Notes under the pieces: generated by a model
Told to the model about the DNA's origin: nothing
The model's input: the letters and a program-made list of their open reading frames with translations, nothing else
Databases searched by the model: none
Shown here: positions 1 to 4,718 of the stretch, in pieces
Position numbering within the stretch: the first letter of the stretch is position 1
Layout: the number at the start of each line of letters is the position of its first letter
NCBI GenBank assembly: GCA_947589175.1
Contig: CANPZR010000147.1
Coordinates: 1-6,368, forward strand
Direction: 5' to 3'
DNA: 6,368 bases
Origin: an uncultured Lachnospiraceae bacterium
GTDB taxonomy: Bacteria > Bacillota > Clostridia > Lachnospirales > Lachnospiraceae
Program-made: the position numbers and the translations under genes

Positions 1-99
1 AAAAACGGCAGGAGGAATACAATAGTCATCAAAACAGAGAAATGGCGGGAGTTTAAGAAATTTATTCCTCACCGCTGGATGTCAAGGAAATTCTATTGA
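1..99 (+). CDS. Partial open frame entering from left edge, C-terminal end of unknown protein or frameshifted start of the next gene
   Basis: Frame 1 is open from the window edge to a TGA at 97-99. It encodes about 32 residues, including the basic/aromatic stretch EKWREFKKFIPHRWMSRKFY, which looks protein-like. An AGGAGG lies at 10-15, but no ATG, GTG or TTG follows it at a usable distance in this frame (ATA and GTC come next). The start is therefore probably outside the window, or the frame is broken. The next open frame (107-487) is itself open upstream to 26 in a different phase, so the two may be halves of one gene split by a frameshift near 80-97. I do not recognise the product. Confidence 0.3.
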   Translation, partial: KNGRRNTIVIKTEKWREFKKFIPHRWMSRKFY

Positions 100-106
100 C
101 AATCCT

Positions 107-487
107 GTGGTTTTGCGATATTATTTAACTACGTCACGTAGTTTTGTGGAGTTTCGAAATAGAGATACTGAGTATATGGAAGAAAAGTTGTTTTATGATA
201 CAACCACATTTCCAAAATTTGTTTGGGTGGGCGAGTATTCTACCCTAGAATTATATCGTCAAGGAAAAATTCTTGGAGAGATAATTGTTGACGCAACGGC
301 ACCTAAATATTCTGGTATGGGGGCAATTATTGCAATGCGTTTTGGCGGTCGGTGTGCTTCAAGACAGACAAATGAACCGCCAGAAATTTTACAACAGAAA
401 TTATGTGATTTGAAAGAGCAACAGGCTCGGCTAATATATAGTTTATATGTTAAAAATTTGCAGAAGGGAGACTTGGAAAAATGCTAA
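107..487 (+). CDS. Hypothetical protein, possibly 5'-truncated or frameshifted
   Basis: This encodes 126 residues from a GTG at 107. No signal peptide or membrane segment is evident. The middle is rich in beta-prone and aromatic residues (FPKFVWVGEYSTLELYRQGK, then GEIIVDATAPKYSGMGAIIA), and the C-terminus from about residue 90 is a charged helix. The start is doubtful. The only Shine-Dalgarno-like stretch, AAGGAAA at 84-90, is 16 nt from the GTG, and the frame stays open up to 26 without another ATG/GTG/TTG. The gene could be the remainder of a longer one disrupted by a frameshift from frame 1. Its 3' end overlaps the start of the next gene (ATGCTAA), which supports genuine translation through this stop. 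The family is not recognised. Confidence 0.5.
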   Translation: MVLRYYLTTSRSFVEFRNRDTEYMEEKLFYDTTTFPKFVWVGEYSTLELYRQGKILGEIIVDATAPKYSGMGAIIAMRFGGRCASRQTNEPPEILQQKLCDLKEQQARLIYSLYVKNLQKGDLEKC

Positions 488-666
488 AGTCGATAGCTAC
501 CTCATCAAAAGCCGAAATTCGGAGGAGAAGTACAGTTCAATATGATTTTTCGCAAATGCTGAAGAATATTCCAGAGATGAACAAAGATGTAAATGAGAGA
601 ATTCAAAAATATGAAGAATGTCAATCTCTTAGCTTAAGAAGAGCTAGACATATTCGTTCACGATAG
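481..666 (+). CDS. Small hypothetical basic protein, translationally coupled to the upstream gene
   Basis: This encodes 61 residues. The ATG at 481 overlaps the TAA (485-487) of the preceding gene, and AAGGGAG at 464-470 gives a Shine-Dalgarno at good spacing. Both point to a real, coupled gene. The protein is hydrophilic. Its N-terminus is basic (KAEIRRRS), the middle (about residues 20-50) is helical and charged, and the tail is Arg-rich (SLRRARHIRSR). There is no signal peptide or membrane segment. An Arg-rich tail could suit nucleic-acid binding or partner binding with the product of 107-487, but that is speculation. I do not recognise the family. Confidence 0.5.
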   Translation: MLKSIATSSKAEIRRRSTVQYDFSQMLKNIPEMNKDVNERIQKYEECQSLSLRRARHIRSR

Positions 667-668
667 GC

Positions 669-685
669 TTGTTAATTATTAACAA
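669..685. promoter_or_regulatory. 17-bp palindrome, possible operator
   Basis: TTGTTAAT and ATTAACAA are perfect 8-bp inverted arms around a single T, three bases after the stop codon at 666. A one-base spacer cannot form an RNA hairpin loop with full pairing, and no T-run follows. A dimeric DNA-binding site is therefore more natural than a terminator. It lies 10 bp upstream of a TATAAT at 696-701, where a repressor could block RNA polymerase. No known regulator is assigned. Confidence 0.4.
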
Positions 686-695
686 AATACGGTAG

Positions 696-701
696 TATAA
701 T
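696..701 (+). promoter_or_regulatory. Candidate -10 box (TATAAT)
   Basis: A perfect TATAAT consensus lies in the gap before the 826 gene. The -35 partner is weak: TTGTTA at 669-674 is 21 bp away, which is too long, and TTAATT at 672-677 is at 18 bp but a poor match. Both candidates lie inside the 669-685 palindrome. If used, it would give a leader of about 120 nt. The region is AT-rich, so chance occurrence is a real possibility. Confidence 0.3.
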
Positions 702-769
702 TTGAAACGTTGCAGATTTGATTATTACAAAAGCGTTTTTAATCTGGTATTAAAGCTAGCGAGTGTATA

Positions 770-775
770 TATAAT
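770..775 (+). promoter_or_regulatory. Second candidate -10 box (TATAAT) for the 826 gene
   Basis: This TATAAT sits within an alternating TA stretch (766-775) about 50 bp upstream of the start at 826, a normal leader length. No recognisable -35 lies 16-18 bp upstream. If this promoter is used, the upstream in-frame ATG at 778 would be near or upstream of the transcript start, which supports the start at 826. Confidence 0.3.
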
Positions 776-825
776 CAATGTTCTGTAACGTTTTCATTTT
801 TAAGATACTTAATGGAGGAATAAGT

Positions 826-1452
826 ATGGCAAATGATAAAGAGGCAGAAAGCAAAAAAAGAAGTGAATTGTATAAAGGGATTGAATACTTAGGTTTTTCA
901 GAAAAAGATGCAAAAAAAATATTTGAAAATTTTGAAGATGAATGCATAATAGAAATAACCGCACCGCAAAAAGAATCAATGCCAATGGAAGTTGCTATAA
1001 CTCAAAAGTCACATACTGGACGTTATAAAGGAAATTTGTATAAGCCTGGAAATGTAATATTTAATATTAGGGAAGCAGTAGTGAGTTCAATGGTTATAGG
1101 TGGATCAGTAATATCTTCAATAATGTCTGTTTCAATCTCACAACCAATAATAGCTATATTAACTATTGTAGTCGCAGTTTTATCAATAGCTGATTTAGGG
1201 AAAATTGAATTGGAAGATGATGCAGTAATAATTTTGGCAAATTTATGGAAGAATAGTAAGGGAGCTAATCAACCAATAGAAATAGAAGAAGCTTATAATA
1301 TTATCAATCAAGAGTTAGAAAACAATAAGAGGGATAAATTATCAATAACAAGATATAATGATTTGTTAAAAGATTTAGAAAAGTTGAAAACTGTTAAAAT
1401 TATTGATAACAAGATTCAATTAAAAGAGAAAGTAGTTATTAAATATGATTAG
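826..1452 (+). CDS. Hypothetical AT-rich gene, two-helix membrane protein with possible C-terminal winged helix
   Basis: This encodes 208 residues. The ATG at 826 is chosen because GGAGGA (814-819) sits 6 nt upstream. An earlier in-frame ATG at 778 has no ribosome site. Visible layout: a charged N-terminal region (1-80) with a helical start and the stretch ECIIEITAPQKE; two hydrophobic segments (about 84-103 and 106-125) separated by a tight SISQP turn, suggesting a membrane hairpin; then a charged domain (about 150-208) of three predicted helices followed by two short strands (TVKIID...KIQLKEKVVIKY), a winged-helix-like pattern. The fold is my inference from residue pattern only. The codon bias (AGA, ATA, AAA, TTA) and low GC contrast strongly with the genes to the right, suggesting horizontal acquisition. 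The gene ends at the edge of a truncated Rpn-like remnant on the other strand. I cannot assign a function; a sensor or effector in an accessory locus is possible but unproven. Confidence 0.75.
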   Translation: MANDKEAESKKRSELYKGIEYLGFSEKDAKKIFENFEDECIIEITAPQKESMPMEVAITQKSHTGRYKGNLYKPGNVIFNIREAVVSSMVIGGSVISSIMSVSISQPIIAILTIVVAVLSIADLGKIELEDDAVIILANLWKNSKGANQPIEIEEAYNIINQELENNKRDKLSITRYNDLLKDLEKLKTVKIIDNKIQLKEKVVIKYD

Positions 1453-1582
1453 TAAATTTATCTACAGCCTCTTGCAGTTCCATAGTGCGGCTGTACTCCC
1501 GGACCTTCGACACATACTGGCAGTACTCCATCAGAAGCCTGCATTCTTTTTTAATAGGTTCATTATACCCCGGATTGATGTT
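1439..1582 (-). pseudogene. Remnant of an Rpn / PD-(D/E)XK-type putative transposase, both ends missing
   Basis: On the minus strand, one frame reads NINPGYNEPIKKECRLL, then MEYCQYVSKVREYSRTMELQ, EAVDKF, then THREE non-matching residues (TNH), I and TAA. From memory, this matches the segment of Rpn-family recombination-promoting nuclease / putative transposase proteins that links the nuclease core to the C-terminal helical region. There the text usually continues EAVD-x-A-x-x-x-C-I-x-x-x-I-L. Here the match stops at about 1456, next to the 3' end of the AT-rich gene. The frame stays open upstream to a TGA at 1646-1648 but has no start codon, and the expected PD-(D/E)XK core is absent. About 45 of an expected ~300 residues remain, so it is non-functional. 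The family call rests on recall, not a search. Confidence 0.6.
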
Positions 1583-1775
1583 GTTTTTTGGTTTCTTCCA
1601 TTCACATTCCTCCCTCTCTGACAGGGGCGGAGGACAGTGTCCGGTTCAGCTATGTCTGCCGCTCCTGTTTTAAAGTAAAATTTAAAATTATTGGATTTCT
1701 TGGGGTATGAGCTGTAGTTGTGCTACAGCAACGCAGGCAGATTACTTACTTAGGTTTTTGGCATAAAATTAGGTG
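1583..1775. other. Non-coding stretch between Rpn remnant and CAP gene promoter
   Basis: No convincing gene is seen on either strand. On the minus strand a GGGAGG followed by an ATG (1600-1602) looks like a translation start. It opens only a 12-codon frame (MEETKKQHQSGV) before a stop, one phase off from the Rpn remnant, so it is either chance or a frameshifted relic. The right half is AT-rich and contains the hairpin at 1711-1729. Confidence 0.5.
1711..1729. repeat. Small inverted repeat (7-bp stem, 5-nt loop)
   Basis: GCTGTAG and CTACAGC are perfect arms around TTGTG. No T-run follows on either strand, so it is not an obvious intrinsic terminator. It sits 46 bp upstream of the -35 box of the CAP gene. 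It may be a regulator site, a recombination scar or chance. Confidence 0.4.
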
Positions 1776-1803
1776 TTGACATACATATGCGAGGTGGTAG
1801 AAT
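1776..1803 (+). promoter_or_regulatory. Sigma-A type promoter of the CAP-domain gene
   Basis: A perfect TTGACA (-35, 1776-1781) is followed after 16 bp by TAGAAT (-10, 1798-1803). A TGG directly before the -10 (1795-1797) gives an extended -10. Predicted transcription begins near 1810, leaving a leader of about 50 nt. This excludes the in-frame ATG at 1787, which lies inside the promoter. Confidence 0.8.
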
Positions 1804-1831
1804 AAAGAGGAAAAATTTGTTAGCATTATAT

Positions 1832-1845
1832 AGGGAAATTTCCCT
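1832..1845. promoter_or_regulatory. 14-bp perfect palindrome in the CAP gene leader, possible operator
   Basis: AGGGAAATTTCCCT is its own reverse complement. It sits about 22 bp downstream of the predicted transcription start and 5 bp before the ribosome site. It could be a repressor site acting as a roadblock, or a weak RNA hairpin (GGGA-AATT-TCCC) next to the Shine-Dalgarno. I cannot assign a known regulator. Confidence 0.4.
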
Positions 1846-1850
1846 GGATT

Positions 1851-1857
1851 GGAGGAG
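1851..1857 (+). promoter_or_regulatory. Ribosome binding site deciding the CAP gene start
   Basis: GGAGGAG lies 4 nt from the ATG at 1862 (counted from its last G) and is the only strong Shine-Dalgarno nearby. The residues after this ATG form a textbook signal peptide, confirming the choice. Confidence 0.85.
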
Positions 1858-1861
1858 AAAC

Positions 1862-3796
1862 ATGAAATTAAACAGAAGGCGGCATAAGGTGATAGCGCTT
1901 TTTCTTGCAGGGGTTCTGATAGGAAACAGCGCATCTATGGTTGCACCGGCAACAGCCAACGCGGCGAAAAAGGTGAAACTGACGCCGAAGAAGATTAGCG
2001 TGACGGTGGGGAAGACAGAGAAACTGAAACTGAAGAACAACAAAAAGAAGGTGAAATGGACTGTTGAGTCCGGTAAGAAATTTGTCGCTCTTAAAAATGA
2101 AAAAAAGACAGGAGTGACTGTAAAAGGGACGAAGGCGGGCAAAGCTACCGTACAGGCTAAAGTGGGTAAGAAAAAGTATACCTGCACCGTGACCGTAAAG
2201 GCCAAAAAGAAAAACCAGAATACGCCAATTCCAACGAAAACACCGGAAGATAATGGCGCAGCGACGCCGGATGAGAGTACACAGCAGCCGGGTGGAGGTG
2301 AAACATCGACCAGAGAGCCGGTGAACACAGAACCCCCTGCCGTTACACCGACCATTACACCGACTGAAGCACCGATTGAAGCGCCTACAATGACGCCGAC
2401 CGCAGTTCCGGAAGACACGCCATCTGCACCTGTGCCGGGAGATAGCGGTTCGGCAATACCGGGAGGAAACGGCTCAACAACGCCGGATGAGGGCACACAG
2501 CAGCCAGGAGGAGTGGAAGAGCCCATAAATACCGCGACCGCGACGCCGGCTACTACACCGACAGTCGTTCCTGCGGCAACCGCGACCGCGACGACCACGC
2601 CGACGGTCATTCCAACCGCGACCGCGACGACCACGCCGACGGTCGTTCCGACGGTGACAGCGACTGCCACGCCGACGGTCGTTCCGACGGTGACAGCGAC
2701 TGCCACGCCGACGGCTGTTCCAACGGCAACAGCGACGACCACGCCGACGGTCGTTCCAACGGTGACAGCGACTGCCACGTCAATTCCTACCGCCACGGCC
2801 ACGCCGACGGCTGTTCCAACGGCAACCGCGACCGCTGCGCCGACGATATCAATAGAACCGACTATATATCCGGATGTATCGGACGCAGAGGGAGTAAATG
2901 TGGCGTTCCACACGCAGGCTGAAATCCGCGATTATGCTGAAAACAGCAAGGTTACGATAGGTGATTCACTGGAATTTTCAGAAACGCCAAGTGCAAGTTC
3001 GCCCTATGTCCTTGGCAAACTGTCGGATGAAACGCAGAAGTCAGCCATTGCGATGTTAAATCAGATCCGTTATATTGCAGGCATTTCCTATGATGTTACC
3101 TGGAATGATTCTTATGCGCAGCTGGCGCAGGCTGCCGCATTGTGCAATTACGCAAATGACGAGCTGTCACACTATCCGAGCCGGCCAGCGGGAATGTCTG
3201 ACAATCTGTATGAGATAGCACAAGAAGGGGCATCCGGCTCCAACATTGCATGGACGTCTTGGGCCGGCAACAGTTTGAACAGTTCAATCGTAATGCAATG
3301 GATGGAGGATGGCGACGAATTCAACATTGACAAGGTCGGACATCGTCGATGGCTCTTAAATCCTTCGATGAAAACGACAGGTTTTGGTGCAGTCAGTGGG
3401 AACAACGGAACATATAGCGCTGTTTATGCCCATGACAGGAGCAATGCTACCGCAGAGGAGTACGGCGTGATGTGGCCGGCACAGAATATGCCGATTGAAT
3501 ATTTCAACTTGGATTTTCCGTGGTCCATTTCTATGGGGTACAGGGTGGACGCTGAAAATGTCAAGGTGACCCTTACCAGGATGTCCGATGAGAAAACATG
3601 GCATTTCTCGCAAGCTTCTTCCGACGGCTCCTTTTATGTCGATAATGATCGATATGGAGACATCGGGTGCATTATTTTCCGACCGGAAAGCGGAATTGAA
3701 AAATATGAGGATGGAGATTCCTATCATGTAGAAATTACTGGACTGTCAAAAGGCGACGTCTCGTATACAGTGAAATTTTTTGAACTGTATCCGTAA
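1862..3796 (+). CDS. Secreted CAP/SCP-domain protein with N-terminal Big_2-like Ig domain and repetitive Thr/Pro linker
   Basis: This encodes 644 residues. Layout: signal peptide (1-34: basic MKLNRRRHK, hydrophobic IALFLAGVLIG, cleavage after ANA); a lysine-rich Big_2-type Ig-like domain (about 36-113, with KKISVTVGKTEKLKLK and VKGTKAGKATVQAKVGKKKY); a disordered linker rich in Thr, Pro, Ala and Val (about 117-330) built of short repeats; and a C-terminal CAP (SCP/PR-1) domain (about 388-545) with an additional beta-rich tail to 644. CAP hallmarks are QKSAIAMLNQIRYIAG at the start, H437 in LSHYPSRP, E455 near the SNIAW motif, and GHRRWLLNPSMKTTGFGAV (493-511) carrying the second His, H494. 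CAP domains occur in secreted proteins of varied and often unknown activity. No LPXTG anchor or membrane anchor is visible, so the protein is probably released or held at the wall through the Big_2 domain. It has its own promoter and terminator, so it is probably monocistronic. Confidence 0.92.
   Translation: MKLNRRRHKVIALFLAGVLIGNSASMVAPATANAAKKVKLTPKKISVTVGKTEKLKLKNNKKKVKWTVESGKKFVALKNEKKTGVTVKGTKAGKATVQAKVGKKKYTCTVTVKAKKKNQNTPIPTKTPEDNGAATPDESTQQPGGGETSTREPVNTEPPAVTPTITPTEAPIEAPTMTPTAVPEDTPSAPVPGDSGSAIPGGNGSTTPDEGTQQPGGVEEPINTATATPATTPTVVPAATATATTTPTVIPTATATTTPTVVPTVTATATPTVVPTVTATATPTAVPTATATTTPTVVPTVTATATSIPTATATPTAVPTATATAAPTISIEPTIYPDVSDAEGVNVAFHTQAEIRDYAENSKVTIGDSLEFSETPSASSPYVLGKLSDETQKSAIAMLNQIRYIAGISYDVTWNDSYAQLAQAAALCNYANDELSHYPSRPAGMSDNLYEIAQEGASGSNIAWTSWAGNSLNSSIVMQWMEDGDEFNIDKVGHRRWLLNPSMKTTGFGAVSGNNGTYSAVYAHDRSNATAEEYGVMWPAQNMPIEYFNLDFPWSISMGYRVDAENVKVTLTRMSDEKTWHFSQASSDGSFYVDNDRYGDIGCIIFRPESGIEKYEDGDSYHVEITGLSKGDVSYTVKFFELYP
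2264..2518 (+). repeat. Pair of imperfect repeats in the linker (TPDE-x-TQQPGG)
   Basis: Residues 135-147 (TPDESTQQPGGGE, 2264-2302) recur as residues 207-219 (TPDEGTQQPGGVE, 2480-2518), differing at two positions. The intervening stretch is Thr/Pro-rich. This suggests an older internal duplication, separate from the 36-nt array downstream. Confidence 0.6.
2555..2836 (+). repeat. 36-nt tandem repeats coding for TPTVVPTVTATA-type units
   Basis: A 12-codon unit (TPTVVPTVTATA and variants) recurs in phase. Units at 2633-2668 and 2669-2704 are identical at the nucleotide level. 2597-2632, 2705-2740, 2741-2776 and 2801-2836 are close variants (VVPTV, AVPTA, VIPTA). A 42-nt relative lies at 2555-2596, and a divergent 24-nt block sits at 2777-2800. 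The period is a multiple of three, so unit gain or loss would change linker length without a frameshift. It codes for the stalk that spaces the CAP domain from the N-terminal domain. Confidence 0.85.
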
Positions 3797-3837
3797 CCGT
3801 AGCCAAGAGCTATAGCAAGGCATGCAAAGGTACAATT

Positions 3838-3859
3838 AAAAATGGGGAGTTTTTCCCCA
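3838..3859 (-). terminator. Rho-independent terminator of the transporter operon (minus strand)
   Basis: Read on the minus strand, TGGGGA-AAAAC-TCCCCA forms a 6-bp stem with a 5-nt loop and is followed directly by TTTTT (complement of 3838-3842). It lies about 70 nt beyond the ATPase stop. On the plus strand the same hairpin has only a short T stretch after it, so the minus orientation fits better. Confidence 0.65.
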
Positions 3860-3870
3860 CTTTAACAGAT

Positions 3871-3914
3871 AACAAGCCGAAAATTCCGTAACATGGAGTT
3901 TCCGGCTTGTTTTT
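3871..3914 (+). terminator. Rho-independent terminator of the CAP gene (plus strand)
   Basis: A long stem pairs 3871-3887 with 3895-3911 (17 positions, one A-C mismatch and one wobble) around a 7-nt loop. The core AACAAGCCG/CGGCTTGTT is perfect. A T-run (3910-3914) follows. It lies 74 nt after the CAP gene stop and only 14 nt from the convergent ATPase stop, so it may also slow minus-strand transcripts. Confidence 0.8.
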
Positions 3915-3928
3915 AACTTTTAACTTCT

Positions 3929-4690
3929 CTACACATGAAGCTTCTGCAGGAACGCTCTCGTCCTCTCGTTCTTCGGATTGTCGATGACGTCCTCCGGGCT
4001 GCCGTCTTCCACCACATAGCCGTTATCCATGAACACTACCCGGTCCGATACGGCTCTGGCAAAATCAATTTCGTGGGTGACGATGACCATTGTCATTTTT
4101 TCCGCCGCCAGCTGTTTCATGACGCGCAGGATTTCCGCCGTGATCTCCGGATCGAGAGCCGATGTGGGCTCGTCAAAATACAGGATTTTCGGGTTCAGGG
4201 CAAGGGCTCTTGCGATTGCCACCCGCTGCTGCTGTCCGCCGGAGAGCTCGCAGGGATATGCGTCCTCCTTGTCCGTCAGCCCCACCTTGGCAAGAAGCTC
4301 TCTGGCCTCGGCGAGCACCTCATCCCTGTTCCGCTTGTGAACGGTGAGCGGGGCGTGGGTGATATTTTTCAGCACGGAAAAATGGGGGAAAAGGTTAAAA
4401 TTCTGGAACACCAGCCCAAAGTTGGACTGCGCCTCCTGCAATTCCTTTCTCTTGGGATAGACCGCGCTCCCGTCCGCCCCGGTGCGGATTACGATCTGGC
4501 CGGAATAGGAAATCTCGCCGCTGTCGATGGTCTCCAAAAACGTGGCGCAGCGAAGCAGCGTGGATTTTCCGGAGCCGGATGGCCCAAGAATAGATACGAC
4601 CTCTCCCGTGGAGACGCACAGGTCGATATCCTGCAGCACCGTTTTGTCCCCAAAACTCTTTTTTATATGTTTCATATCTAATATTTTCAT
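3929..4690 (-). CDS. Polar amino-acid ABC transporter ATP-binding protein
   Basis: This encodes 253 residues, the usual length for GlnQ/ArtP-type ATPases. It hydrolyses ATP on the cytoplasmic side to drive amino-acid import through the permease encoded just upstream. All nucleotide-binding motifs are present: Walker A GPSGSGKST (36-44), Q-loop VFQNFNLFPH (Q96), signature LSGGQQQR (149-156), Walker B ILYFDE (169-174) with the following PTSALD D-loop, and H-loop VTHE (H206). The stretch NLFPHFSVLKNI after the Q-loop is typical of the polar amino-acid subfamily. The ATG at 4690 is preceded by an AGAGG Shine-Dalgarno at 7 nt; a second Met at residue 6 is less well placed. It follows the permease gene by 28 bp on the same strand, so they form one operon. 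The exact substrate cannot be read from the ATPase. Confidence 0.96.
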   Translation of the reverse strand: MKILDMKHIKKSFGDKTVLQDIDLCVSTGEVVSILGPSGSGKSTLLRCATFLETIDSGEISYSGQIVIRTGADGSAVYPKRKELQEAQSNFGLVFQNFNLFPHFSVLKNITHAPLTVHKRNRDEVLAEARELLAKVGLTDKEDAYPCELSGGQQQRVAIARALALNPKILYFDEPTSALDPEITAEILRVMKQLAAEKMTMVIVTHEIDFARAVSDRVVFMDNGYVVEDGSPEDVIDNPKNERTRAFLQKLHV

Positions 4691-4718
4691 ACAGAATCCT
4701 CTCTTTTAATTCATGGTA

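Noticed and set aside
778..825. Earlier in-frame ATG for the AT-rich gene
   Set aside because: No ribosome site precedes it, whereas GGAGGA precedes the ATG at 826. It would also lie next to a candidate -10 box.
1485..1673. Short plus-strand open frame over the Rpn remnant
   Set aside because: It has no ribosome site, and the opposite strand shows the recognisable protein remnant.
1787..1861. Earlier in-frame ATG for the CAP protein
   Set aside because: It lies between the -35 and -10 boxes, has no Shine-Dalgarno, and would place 25 charged residues before the signal peptide.
2555..2836. CRISPR-like regular repeat array
   Set aside because: Units are contiguous with no unique spacers, the period is exactly 12 codons, and the array lies in frame inside a secreted protein.
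1750..2913. Long minus-strand open frame (387 codons) rich in Val, Ala and Gly, antisense to the CAP gene
   Set aside because: It arises from the repeat array read backwards (GTC/GCG-rich codons give VAVAVG repeats). It has no ribosome site, and the plus-strand protein has a signal peptide and recognised domains.
3935..4681. Long plus-strand open frame (248 codons) opposite the ATPase gene
   Set aside because: The minus strand carries every ABC ATPase motif; the plus frame is a compositional shadow with no recognisable domain and no ribosome site.
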